The notes beneath the pieces were generated by a model, which had not been told where the DNA came from, did no database searches, and saw only the letters and a program-made list of their open reading frames with translations. A program made the position numbers and the translations under genes. Shown one piece after another: positions 16,413 to 23,508 of a stretch of DNA of 34,504 nucleotides. The stretch is from DATLGB01 sp038318085 (lineage in GTDB: Bacteria > Actinomycetota > Thermoleophilia > Solirubrobacterales > Solirubrobacteraceae): NCBI GenBank assembly GCA_038318085.1, contig JBBQBV010000023.1, forward strand, positions 1-34,504, in the 5' to 3' direction. Each line of letters starts with the position of its first letter. Positions within the stretch are counted from its first letter, which is position 1.

Positions 16413-16600
16413 ATGCGCGCGCTTCAGATCACCTCGCTCGACGGGCCCGGCAACCGCTCGTCGGCGCCCGCTTCCCGCTCGAGCGCGGCAGCGAGGCCCT
16501 CGAGCTGATCGACGGGCGCGGCGCGACCGGCAAGGCGGTGCTGACCCTCAAGGTGCCGTCGCCTCGTGCCGATGCGCGGGGGAGATGGCCAATTCCGTGA
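16413..16600 (+). pseudogene. internally deleted quinone oxidoreductase (MDR) remnant
   Basis: ATG at 16413 opens with MRALQITSLDGPGN, the usual beginning of actinobacterial NADPH:quinone oxidoreductases of the zinc-less MDR family. After about 14 codons the sequence jumps, in another frame, to PLVGARFPLERGSEALELI and DGRGATGKAVLTLK, the usual C terminus of the same family. Around 280 residues of middle sequence are missing, including the Rossmann NADPH domain. The second frame runs on to 16600, 16 nt into the PAS-GGDEF gene. I read this as a deletion scar that keeps both gene ends; an assembly collapse is possible. The intact family is about 320 residues. Confidence 0.62.
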
Positions 16601-17751
16601 GCCTCGGCGCGCTCCCCGCGGCCGCCATCGTGTGCGACGCGTCCGGCGTCGTGCACGCGGCGAACGCGCGGGCGGCGGTGCTGTTCCGGCGCGATCTCAC
16701 CCGAGCCCCGTTGCAGGAGCTGTTCCCGACCGAGCCCGACCTCGAGAAGCGCCTGCGCGACGCCCCCGTGCGACTGAACGCGCGCCGGGCCGACGGCGTG
16801 CCCTTCGCCGCCGACGTCGAGACAGGCCCGACCGAGGGCGGGCTGGTCCTGCTGGTCACCGAGGTCGGCGGCCAGCGCCTGCGCGACGAGTCGCTGCGCT
16901 TGAACGACGTCTCCTTCGAGCAGATGCCGATCGGCATGGCGCTGTTCAACACCAACGGCGAGTACGTCCGCGTCAACGCCGCGCTGTGCCGCCTGCTGGC
17001 CCGCGACCCCGACGCGCTGATCGGCCGGCGCGACCAGCAGATGACCCACCCGGAGGATCGCGAGGCGGACCTCGCCGCGGCGCGCCGCATCCTCGCGGGC
17101 GAGGTCGACACCCACCAGTGCGAGAAGCGCTTCGTCCGGCCCGACGGGTCGATCGTGTGGGCGCTCGCCAACCTGTACTTCCTGCGCGACGAGTCCAGGC
17201 ACCCGCTGTGCTGGGTCGGGCACTTTCAGGACGTCACGGACCGCAAGCGCGCCGAGCAGCGCCTGCGCCACCTGGCCGACCACGACGAGCTCACGGGCAT
17301 CCCCGGCCGCCGGCGGCTGATCGCCGACCTCGAGCGCCACCTCGAGCACGCCGGGCGCGGGACCGAGCAGGGCGCCGTGCTCGTCCTCGACCTCGACGGC
17401 TTCAAGGCCGTCCACGACGCGCAGGGTCGCGACGCCGGTGAGGCAGCGCTCATCACGGTGGCCGTGGCGCTGCGCCGGCGACTGCGGGTGACCGACTCGC
17501 TCGGGCGCCTCGGCGGCGACGATTTCGCGGTCGTGGTGCCGCACGTCGACGCGGCGGCCGCGCAGGTGGTGGCCGACCAGCTGCTCGCGGCCGTCCGCGA
17601 TGCGGCGCCCGCGGGCGTCACCGCCGCCTGCGGGGTCGCGGTCTACGGCCCGGACCGGCCGGGGACGGCCGACGCGCTGCTGGCGACTGCCGACCGGGCG
17701 ATGTACGCCGCCAGGCAGGCCAGCCGCGATGCCGCGCCGGTCGCCGGCTGA
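16585..17751 (+). CDS. PAS-PAS-GGDEF protein with altered GGDDF active site
   Basis: Cytoplasmic signalling protein of 388 residues. Residues about 5-95 are a PAS-like region. A clear PAS with PAC motif lies at 105-225 (MPIGMALFNTNGEYVRVN, ending in GHFQDVTDRKRAEQRL). A GGDEF domain lies at 228-380. The domain begins DHDELTGIPGRRR, and the signature loop is GGDDF (310-314). The guanine-contacting Asn of the FKxIND motif is His277, the GH of GHxxGD is GR, and its Asp is Glu286. Diguanylate cyclase activity is therefore doubtful; it may bind GTP or c-di-GMP or have changed specificity. No RxxD inhibitory site is seen before the loop. ATG 16585 directly follows GGGGGAG; GTG at 16597 has better spacing and is an alternative start. 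Confidence 0.87.
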   Translation: MANSVSLGALPAAAIVCDASGVVHAANARAAVLFRRDLTRAPLQELFPTEPDLEKRLRDAPVRLNARRADGVPFAADVETGPTEGGLVLLVTEVGGQRLRDESLRLNDVSFEQMPIGMALFNTNGEYVRVNAALCRLLARDPDALIGRRDQQMTHPEDREADLAAARRILAGEVDTHQCEKRFVRPDGSIVWALANLYFLRDESRHPLCWVGHFQDVTDRKRAEQRLRHLADHDELTGIPGRRRLIADLERHLEHAGRGTEQGAVLVLDLDGFKAVHDAQGRDAGEAALITVAVALRRRLRVTDSLGRLGGDDFAVVVPHVDAAAAQVVADQLLAAVRDAAPAGVTAACGVAVYGPDRPGTADALLATADRAMYAARQASRDAAPVAG

Positions 17752-17754
17752 CCC

Positions 17755-17760
17755 TACCCT
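17755..17760 (+). promoter_or_regulatory. candidate leaderless -10 hexamer of the aldolase gene
   Basis: TACCCT sits 4 nt after the stop codon of the PAS-GGDEF gene and ends exactly 6 nt before ATG 17767. This suggests the aldolase has its own start rather than depending on the upstream gene. Confidence 0.45.
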
Positions 17761-17766
17761 CGCGGG

Positions 17767-18435
17767 ATGCCCGGACCCCGCCCGCTGGCCGCCGAACGCG
17801 ACGCGGTCGCCGCCGCCTGCCGGCGGCTCGCCGCTTGCGGGCTCGTCAGCGGCACGACGGGCAACGTCAGCGCCCGCCGCGGGGAGCTGGTGGCGGTCAC
17901 GCCGACCGGGGCCGAGCTCGCCGAGCTCGACGCCGATCAGGTCACGGTCGTCGGCCTCGACGGCGCCGTCGCCGGCGGCGGCCTCGCCCCCACCTCCGAG
18001 CTCGACCTGCACCTCGGCGTCTATACGCGCTACGCAGCCGGCGCCGTCGTGCACACCCACGCGCCGACCGCGACGGCGCTCTCCTGCGTGCTCGACGAGC
18101 TGCCCTGCATCCACTACGAGATGCTCGCCTTCGGCGGCACCGCGCGCGTCGCGCCCTACGCGACGTTCGGCACGCCCGAGCTGGCCGCCGGGGTGCTCGA
18201 GGCGCTTCAAGGCCGCAGCGCGGCGCTGATGTCGAACCACGGCACGCTCACCTTCGGCGACGACCTCGACGCCGCCGTCCGCGCGACCGACGTGCTCGAA
18301 TGGGCCAGCGGGGTCTACCTGCGCGCGGTCTCGGTCGGCAGGCCGCGCGTCCTGGACGAGGGCGACCGCGACGCGGTCGCGGCCGCGATCAGCGACCGGG
18401 CGTACGGGACGACGCGCCCGGCGCAGCGTCCCTGA
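17767..18435 (+). CDS. class II aldolase/adducin family protein (FucA-like)
   Basis: Zinc-dependent aldolase or epimerase fold, 222 residues, close in length to L-fuculose-1-phosphate aldolase (about 215). The phosphate loop is SGTTGNVSAR (28-37), the catalytic Glu is Glu78 in TSELDLHLGVY, and the zinc ligands are His96 and His98 (VVHTHAP) plus His158 (SNHGTL). All key residues are intact. The product would split a sugar 1-phosphate to dihydroxyacetone phosphate and an aldehyde; close relatives act on ribulose-phosphates or methylthioribulose-phosphate, so the substrate is open. No sugar kinase or isomerase lies nearby. It appears monocistronic, with a leaderless-type promoter. Confidence 0.92.
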   Translation: MPGPRPLAAERDAVAAACRRLAACGLVSGTTGNVSARRGELVAVTPTGAELAELDADQVTVVGLDGAVAGGGLAPTSELDLHLGVYTRYAAGAVVHTHAPTATALSCVLDELPCIHYEMLAFGGTARVAPYATFGTPELAAGVLEALQGRSAALMSNHGTLTFGDDLDAAVRATDVLEWASGVYLRAVSVGRPRVLDEGDRDAVAAAISDRAYGTTRPAQRP

Positions 18436-18477
18436 CGCGCTTGGCCCACGTCAGCCGACCGTCGAGGTCACGAGGAG

Positions 18478-18496
18478 GCTGCCTTGCTGAGGCAGC
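18478..18496. promoter_or_regulatory. hairpin between aldolase and DUF2795 gene
   Basis: GCTGCCT and AGGCAGC form a perfect 7-bp stem around TGCTG. It lies 43 bp after the aldolase stop and 44 bp before the DUF2795 ATG. There is no T-tract, so it is a weak terminator at best; it may instead be a leader structure of the small gene. Confidence 0.4.
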
Positions 18497-18539
18497 GGCG
18501 GTAACCTTCGGCTTCGCTGATCACCGAGGGGAGCCAGAT

Positions 18540-18734
18540 ATGCAAGAGACGCCGGTCGACGCCACCCGCAGGTACGCACAGGGCATCATCTGGCCCGTGG
18601 ACAAGGACACGCTCATCGAGGTCTTCCAGCGCAACGGCGCGCCCGACGATGTGATCCGAGCCATCCGCGAGTACTACAAGTCGCGCTTCGTCGCCCCGAG
18701 CGACATCACGAACGCGCTGTGGAAGATGGCCTAG
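18540..18734 (+). CDS. DUF2795 small protein
   Basis: A 64-residue soluble protein with the DUF2795 pattern: VDKDTLIEVFQRNGAPDDVI, then REYYKSRFVAPSDI and a short helix. Members are small helical proteins of unknown function, common in actinomycetes. The ATG at 18540 is preceded by GGGGAG with 6 nt spacing, one of the best ribosome sites in the window, so a real untranslated leader is likely, unlike its neighbours. A TAACCT hexamer about 30 nt upstream could be its -10. It ends in a TAG that shares CTAG with the converging 58-aa gene. Confidence 0.85.
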   Translation: MQETPVDATRRYAQGIIWPVDKDTLIEVFQRNGAPDDVIRAIREYYKSRFVAPSDITNALWKMA

Positions 18735-18907
18735 GCGGCTGTCTCGCTGAGCCGCTTGACGGCCGAGCGCCACTCGCGCTCGAGCTCGCGCAGGCGCCGC
18801 TCGGTGGTCGGCCGGCCGGAATAGGCCTTCGCGCGATACAGCGCCAGCCTGCTGCGGGCGTGGCGCTCCTCGGCGACCAGCACTGACCGCTGGGAGGCGA
18901 TGGTCAT
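18731..18907 (-). CDS. hypothetical 58-aa Arg-rich helical protein
   Basis: Short frame from ATG 18907 to TAG 18731, giving MTIASQRSVLVAEERHARSR, then LALYRAKAYSGRPTTERRLR and a helical ending. It is predicted to be almost wholly helical with a heptad-like charged pattern, and is rich in Arg and Glu. I do not recognise the family. Support for it being real: TACCGT ends 7 nt before the ATG (the same leaderless layout as several neighbours), its stop interlocks with the DUF2795 stop, and the composition is protein-like. A possible ribosome site GGAGGAG lies 13 nt upstream, which is too far to be convincing. Confidence 0.68.
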   Translation of the reverse strand: MTIASQRSVLVAEERHARSRLALYRAKAYSGRPTTERRLRELEREWRSAVKRLSETAA

Positions 18908-18914
18908 GGCACCG

Positions 18915-18920
18915 ACGGTA
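18915..18920 (-). promoter_or_regulatory. candidate leaderless -10 hexamer of the 58-aa gene
   Basis: TACCGT on the minus strand ends 7 nt before ATG 18907, matching the TANNNT layout found at other genes here. Confidence 0.38.
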
Positions 18921-19012
18921 CTCCTCCGGGCGGACCGGCGAGAATCGCCTCAGGGTCTCCGCGATCGACCGGCGTCGGGGATGGGACCCGCCTGTGCGAC
19001 CCTGCTGGCGGT

Positions 19013-19855
19013 ATGGGTGCCCTCGAGATCGCACGACTGTTGATCGCGGCCGCCACGCTGTGGGGCTCCTCCGCCCAGGCGCCCGCGTCGGCGCCGCCGG
19101 CGCCGCCGCAGGTCGACGCGTCCCTGCCGCGCACGTCCGCCGCCGTCGCCGCGGCGCTCGCCGACGTGCGCCCGCAGCTGCGGGCCGCCGCGCGCGCCTG
19201 GGACGGGACGGGCACGGTGCCCGAGGACCTGACCCTGCTCGCGCTCTACGAGCAGCGGATCACGCTCGCGCTGGCCGACCGCCCGCGCCTGTACCGCCGC
19301 GTGCTCCGGCGCCTGGCGACCACCGAGCGCGGCGGCGTGCGCGACGAGGTGACCGCGCAGGTCGAGCTGTCCCAACTCTCCGCCGGCTGGCCGATCAAGC
19401 GCCACTACCGCAGTGGTCCGGCCGAGGCGGCCACGGACCTCTGGGGCTATTACGGTCGGGGTCACAGGCGCTTCGCGGTCACCCGGCGTCTGCTCGCCGC
19501 CGTCAACCTCGTCGAGACGGACTTCAACCGCCTGCGCGCCGACAGCGTGGCCGACGCCCAGGGGCCGATGCAGTTCATCGCCTCGACCTGGAAGGCCTAC
19601 GGGCTCGGGGGCGACGTGCACGACCCGCACGATGCGATCCTCGGCGCGGCGAACTACCTGCACGCCAACGGCGCGCCGGCCGACGACGCACGGGCTCTGC
19701 TGCACTACAACCCGTCCGCGCTGTACGTCGACGCCGTGCAGCGCTACGCGCGGCGCATGCGAACCGCTGCCGCGTTCCGTGCGTTCTACGCGCGCCAGCT
19801 CTTCGTGCGGGCCAAGGACGGCGGCCACCGGCGGCTGACCGGCCCCGGCCGCTGA
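19013..19855 (+). CDS. secreted lytic transglycosylase-like protein
   Basis: Exported protein of 280 residues with an N-terminal hydrophobic segment (6-22, likely signal peptide ending near SAQA). A helical region follows (45-125), then an SLT-type lysozyme-like domain at about 150-255. The catalytic Glu is Glu168 in AAVNLVETDFNRLR, followed by the typical DAQGPMQFIASTWKAYG and ILGAANYLHANG. It should cleave the glycan strand of peptidoglycan outside the membrane, in growth or remodelling. The order and motifs match actinobacterial transglycosylase SLT proteins. The last 50 residues are basic. No neighbour suggests a dedicated partner. Confidence 0.88.
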   Translation: MGALEIARLLIAAATLWGSSAQAPASAPPAPPQVDASLPRTSAAVAAALADVRPQLRAAARAWDGTGTVPEDLTLLALYEQRITLALADRPRLYRRVLRRLATTERGGVRDEVTAQVELSQLSAGWPIKRHYRSGPAEAATDLWGYYGRGHRRFAVTRRLLAAVNLVETDFNRLRADSVADAQGPMQFIASTWKAYGLGGDVHDPHDAILGAANYLHANGAPADDARALLHYNPSALYVDAVQRYARRMRTAAAFRAFYARQLFVRAKDGGHRRLTGPGR

Positions 19856-19963
19856 TGGCCCGCCGCGGCCGGACCGGCGAGCGGATCGGACCCGTCGCGA
19901 TGCAGACCGGCCGGGCACCGCCGAGCTCGTCGCCGATCCGGGCCGCGCGGGCGGCGGCTGCTG

Positions 19964-20473
19964 CTACTCCGCGCGTACCGGATCCACGTCGATGCGGCCA
20001 TGGCCGCAGACCGTCCCGAGCCGCCAGCGGATCTTGAGCGCCTTGGACGCGTTCGGCGGCGTGATGCGGATGCGCTTGGCGGTCGGCTCGCAGGCCGCCG
20101 CCGTCGGCTCGAGCCTGTCCGGCACGACCGTCCAGTGCCACAGCGAGACCGCGCGGTCGCCGCGCGCGAGCCTGACCCGCTTGACCGCGCCGGGGTTGCG
20201 CACGATGTCCGTCGGGAGCCGGACGCCGGCGCGCAGCAGTTGCGCCCCCGGATAGCCGCGGAGATGGCACGCGCCGGCGCCGACGTTGGTCAGGCGCAGC
20301 GTCGCGTAGCGCTGCCCCGCCGCGGGGTTGCCGGGCACGAGCCTGGCGGCGAGATCCGCAGTCTGGCAGCGGGGCGTCGACGAGCCGCCGGCGGCGGCGA
20401 CCGGGAGCGCGGCGATGAGCGCTGCGGCGGCGGCAGCGACAGTCGTGCGGTGGACGCGCACGGGCGGCACCAT
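19964..20473 (-). CDS. secreted DUF4232 protein
   Basis: Exported protein of 169 residues. The hydrophobic signal (12-28, ending VAAAGGS) has no lipobox before Cys36, so it is secreted rather than a lipoprotein. The DUF4232 domain is clear: CQTADLAARLVPGNPAAGQR, then LTNVGAGACHLRGYPGAQLL and the Cys pairs typical of the fold. Actinobacteria commonly carry several; the function is unknown. ATG at 20473 is preferred to the longer frame starting at 20578 because GGGGAGG precedes it and the signal peptide begins there. It diverges from aat by 82 bp. Confidence 0.88.
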   Translation of the reverse strand: MVPPVRVHRTTVAAAAAALIAALPVAAAGGSSTPRCQTADLAARLVPGNPAAGQRYATLRLTNVGAGACHLRGYPGAQLLRAGVRLPTDIVRNPGAVKRVRLARGDRAVSLWHWTVVPDRLEPTAAACEPTAKRIRITPPNASKALKIRWRLGTVCGHGRIDVDPVRAE

Positions 20474-20555
20474 AGCCTCCCCGCGCACACGGCGCGCAGC
20501 TCGTCGCCGTCGCGCAGCAGGGCCAGGCGATCCCCGCCTGCGAGGGTACGGATCC

Positions 20556-21152
20556 GTGGAGATCGAGGATCCGGACATGCACCTCGCGCTCTCGGCCTAC
20601 ACCCAGGGCCTGTTCCCGATGGACGACCCGGAGGAGCAGGACGCGCCGCTGCCCTTCTACCGCGCCGACCCGCGCGCGGTCTTCGACCTCGGCCCGCAGG
20701 CGCTGACGCACACGCGGCGCCGGGTGCGCCGCAGCCTCGCCCGCGACCCGGGGTGGACGCCCGCGATGAACCGCGCCTTCTCCCAGGTCGTGGTGGGCTG
20801 CGCGCGGCCCCGCACCGGCGACGGGATCTGGATCACGCCTCGCCTCGCGCGCCTGTACGGGCGCCTGCACGCGGCGGGCATCGCGCACTCCTTCGAGCTG
20901 TGGGACGGCGACCGGCTCGCGGCCGGCATTGTCGGCGTCATTCTCGGCCGCGCCGCACTGCTGGAGTCCATGTTCCACACGGTCCCGCACGCGGGCAACG
21001 TGAACCTCGTCCGCGTGCTGGAGCGCCTGACGGCGACCGGGGTCGAGCTGTGCGACATCCAGGTGATCTCCGCCCATACGCGCCGCCTCGGCGCTCGCGA
21101 GATCCCTGCGGCGGAGTTCGAGCTCAGGCTCAGGAGGGCGCTGCGACGCTGA
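20556..21152 (+). CDS. aat: leucyl/phenylalanyl-tRNA--protein transferase
   Basis: Enzyme of the N-end rule: it moves Leu or Phe from tRNA to the N-terminal Lys or Arg of target proteins, marking them for ClpS/ClpAP-type degradation. Family motifs are in order: LALSAYTQGLFPM, FYRADPRAVFDL, DGIWITPRLARLYGRLHAAG, GDRLAAGIVGVILG, LLESMFHTVPHAGNVNL and LCDIQVISAHTRRLGAREIP. It has 198 residues from GTG 20556, which has GAGGG upstream; ATG 20577 is an alternative. The usual Trp after FP is replaced by Met (GLFPM), which is uncommon but within the family range. The end overlaps the converging GGDEF-EAL gene by 23 bp. Confidence 0.9.
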   Translation: MEIEDPDMHLALSAYTQGLFPMDDPEEQDAPLPFYRADPRAVFDLGPQALTHTRRRVRRSLARDPGWTPAMNRAFSQVVVGCARPRTGDGIWITPRLARLYGRLHAAGIAHSFELWDGDRLAAGIVGVILGRAALLESMFHTVPHAGNVNLVRVLERLTATGVELCDIQVISAHTRRLGAREIPAAEFELRLRRALRR

Positions 21153-22842
21153 GCTGCTCGGCGGCGGGCTGGGGCCGGCCGACGTGCAGTCCCTGCGCGA
21201 GCTCGACGCCGAGCTCGCGGACGGCGTCCAGGATCGCCGCGTCCTCGACGCACTCCGCCACGACCGTCTTGCCGAGGCCGTGCGCGGCCCCGACGACGGC
21301 GGCGGTTATGGCGCGGTCGGCCGGATCCACCGGCAGCCCGCGCGTGAGCTGGCCGTCGAGCTTGAGGAACTCGACCGGCAGCTGCTTGAGGTAGCGCAGC
21401 GAGGCGGAGCCCGCCCCGAAGTCGTCCAGCGCGAAGCGGCAGCCGAACTCGCCGAGGCGCGCCATCAGCCGGAGGGCGTCGCCGCGGTCCGACATGGCGC
21501 TGCGCTCGGTGAGCTCGAAGACGAGGTGGCGGCCCGCCTCGGGCGCGTCGACCAGGCGGCTGATGGCGCGCGCCAGGAAGGCCCGGTCGGCGATCGACTC
21601 GGGCGAGAGGTTGACCGCGATGTCCACCGGTGCGTTCTGCTGCGCCCGGCCCTGCACGAGCGCGATGGCCTGGCCGACGACCCACTCGTCGACGGCGCCC
21701 ATCAGCCCGTGGCGCCTGGCCGCGCCGAGGAACGCGTTCGGGCGCACGATCGATCCGTCGTCGTCGCGCATGCGCAGCAGCAGCTCGTACTGCACGGGCT
21801 CGCCGGTGAGCACGTCGACGATCGGCTGCGCGTCGAGCAGCAACCGATCCGACTGCAGGCCGCGGCGGACCTTGTCGGCCCAGTCGCGGCCGTTGGTGCG
21901 GCGCTCGCGCATGCGCGAGCTGAAGAGCACCGTGGTGCCGTGTCCCTCACGCTTGGCCTGCTGCAGCGCCTCGTTGGCGTTTGAGAGCAGGTCGTCCTCG
22001 AGCGCCACGCCGGCGCACGCCGTCACGACCAGGCGCTCCCCGGCGACGTCGACCGGCCGCGCGCAGACGGCGGCGACGAGCTCCTCGACGAGCGCGCGGG
22101 CGGCGGCGGCGTCGACGTCTGAGATAAGGATGCCGAACTCGTCGCCGCCGATGCGTGCGAGCGCGCCGCGCCTGCTGAGCGTGGCTGTGAGCCGGCCGGC
22201 GACGGCCTCGATCACGGCGTCCCCCGCGAGCGTCCCGCAGGTCTCGTTGATCGCGCTCAGCCCGTCGACGTCGAGGATCGCCAGCGCCGCGGGCTGGCCG
22301 GGCAGCTCGCGCAGCAGGGGCAGCAGCGCCGCGCGGTTGAGCAGGCCGGTGAGGGAGTCGTGGTCGGTCGCGTGGCGGACCTCGGCGGTCAGGGCCTCGT
22401 TGTCGGTCTCGTCCCGCGCCTGCACGATGTACTCGCGCGGGTCGCCGGCGTCGTCGCGCAGCAGGGAGACCGACAGGACGGCGGGGACGTCTGAGCCGTC
22501 GGCGTGATGCAGGCCGAGGCGCAGCGTGACCGCGTGCAGCTCGCGGGCGACGAGGCGGTCGAGCTGCTCGCGGGCGCCGGCGCGGTCGCCTTCGCTGACG
22601 AGCGTGTCGAAGCGCTGGCCGGCCCGGTCGCCGCCGAGCAGGTCGCTCATCGGCTGGTTGGCGCGGTGCACGACGCCGTCGGCGCCGACGACGGCCATCC
22701 CGATCGGTGACGCGGAGAACACGCGCTCGAAGGCGTCGGACGAGTGTCCGGACGCGCCCTCACGTGCGCGGCGAAGCAGGACGAGGCACCCGGCCAGCGC
22801 GGCAAGCGCGAGAGCCAGGGCGATGGCGGCACCCAGGAACAT
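21130..22842 (-). CDS. membrane PAS-GGDEF-EAL cyclic-di-GMP protein
   Basis: Dual-domain c-di-GMP protein of 570 residues. One N-terminal membrane helix (4-23) is followed by a PAS domain (36-145, SPIGMAVVGADGVVHRANQ), GGDEF (160-305) and EAL (320-560). The GGDEF loop is intact (GGDEF 232-236) and the guanine-binding Asn is kept (DGLSAIN), but the following GH is GT. The EAL domain keeps nearly all metal and catalytic residues: Glu353 in YELLLR, Asn411 in VNLSP, ELTE (443-446), DDFG (473-476), Lys494 in FLKLDG and AECVED. Phosphodiesterase activity is the safer prediction. No RxxD inhibitory site precedes the GGDEF loop. The neighbouring degenerate PAS-GGDEF protein (16585) is a possible counterpart. 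Confidence 0.93.
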   Translation of the reverse strand: MFLGAAIALALALAALAGCLVLLRRAREGASGHSSDAFERVFSASPIGMAVVGADGVVHRANQPMSDLLGGDRAGQRFDTLVSEGDRAGAREQLDRLVARELHAVTLRLGLHHADGSDVPAVLSVSLLRDDAGDPREYIVQARDETDNEALTAEVRHATDHDSLTGLLNRAALLPLLRELPGQPAALAILDVDGLSAINETCGTLAGDAVIEAVAGRLTATLSRRGALARIGGDEFGILISDVDAAAARALVEELVAAVCARPVDVAGERLVVTACAGVALEDDLLSNANEALQQAKREGHGTTVLFSSRMRERRTNGRDWADKVRRGLQSDRLLLDAQPIVDVLTGEPVQYELLLRMRDDDGSIVRPNAFLGAARRHGLMGAVDEWVVGQAIALVQGRAQQNAPVDIAVNLSPESIADRAFLARAISRLVDAPEAGRHLVFELTERSAMSDRGDALRLMARLGEFGCRFALDDFGAGSASLRYLKQLPVEFLKLDGQLTRGLPVDPADRAITAAVVGAAHGLGKTVVAECVEDAAILDAVRELGVELAQGLHVGRPQPAAEQLSVAAPS

Positions 22843-22914
22843 GGTGCGATCATCATCGGCACACTTCGGCCGCGGATGAGGTCCAACATCCGTCCACTGC
22901 AGGGCTTTCAGGCT

Positions 22915-23130
22915 CTACGGAGACGGCGTATCGGGCCTGGACCCCATGCGCTGGGTCAACTGCGAGGGCTCGAACCCGGCACAGTGCAGGACCGGCACGC
23001 GCGGGTACTTCGGGTAGGCGGGATCGGACTTCGAGCGCCGGCACAGGGAGAACTCGCTGCCGCGGCCCGTGCGGACGATCTGCTGGTGGCGGCAGAGGCC
23101 GCACAGGCCAGCTGGCGGGGCGGGCGGCAC
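22915..23130 (-). CDS. small Cys4 zinc-ribbon-like protein
   Basis: A 71-residue soluble protein from GTG 23130. The core is GLCGLCRHQQIVRTGRGSEF, then SLCRRSKSDPAYPKYPRVPV and LHCAGFE, with Cys10, Cys13, Cys30 and Cys50 able to bind one zinc. Small proteins with this CxxC...C...C arrangement and the PKYPRLPVL-type motif recur in actinobacteria; their function is unknown to me. It lies 8 nt after the stop of the 99-aa gene and is likely co-transcribed with it. The last 15 residues are low complexity. The start is uncertain by up to about 35 residues, since the frame is open to 23241. Confidence 0.75.
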   Translation of the reverse strand: MPPAPPAGLCGLCRHQQIVRTGRGSEFSLCRRSKSDPAYPKYPRVPVLHCAGFEPSQLTQRMGSRPDTPSP

Positions 23131-23138
23131 GCGGCCGC

Positions 23139-23438
23139 TCAGCGGATGCCGCGGTGACCCATGCGGGCCAGGGCGGCGTGGTGGCGGACGACGCGCTGCT
23201 TGACCGCGTCGGAGTCCGCCCGCGCGTGGACGATGCCCCACATGACGTCGGCCGCGACCTCGGCGGTCTCCGGGGTCGCGCGGCGGTGGATCTCATCCAC
23301 CAGCGCGAGCTCGAGGCGCTCGATCTTCTGCGCGGCGGTGCCCTCCCCCAGCGCTGGGAACGGGATGCCGCGCAGGTGCTCCTCCCACGCGCCCTTGACC
23401 ATGGCGAAGCGGTTGCGGAGGGCGATGGCGTCGGTCAT
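23139..23438 (-). CDS. hypothetical 99-aa helical protein
   Basis: From ATG 23438 the frame encodes MTDAIALRNRFAMVKGAWEE, continuing as an all-helical soluble protein with IERLELALVDEIHRRATPET and a His/Arg-rich end (VVRHHAALARMGHRG). No family is recognised. The ATG is chosen over the 23516 start because the first 26 residues of the longer frame look non-coding and would run into the ABC promoter. It is the first gene of a two-gene unit with the Cys4 protein, and diverges from the ABC exporter by 70 bp. Confidence 0.7.
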   Translation of the reverse strand: MTDAIALRNRFAMVKGAWEEHLRGIPFPALGEGTAAQKIERLELALVDEIHRRATPETAEVAADVMWGIVHARADSDAVKQRVVRHHAALARMGHRGIR

Positions 23439-23494
23439 CGGGCCGCGAGTGTGCCAGACCGGCGCCCACGGGTCCATGCCGATGTCGGGATGCC

Positions 23495-23500
23495 TACGAT
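23495..23500 (+). promoter_or_regulatory. candidate -10 hexamer of the ABC exporter operon
   Basis: TACGAT ends 8 nt before GTG 23509, within the TANNNT layout seen elsewhere. No ribosome site is visible in the 8 nt. Confidence 0.38.
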
Positions 23501-23508
23501 GTAGTTGC

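Noticed and set aside
22966..22986. GGGCTCGAACCCGGC looks like a tRNA T-arm
   Set aside because: No D arm, anticodon arm or acceptor stem can be folded around it; it lies in the coding sequence of the Cys4 protein.
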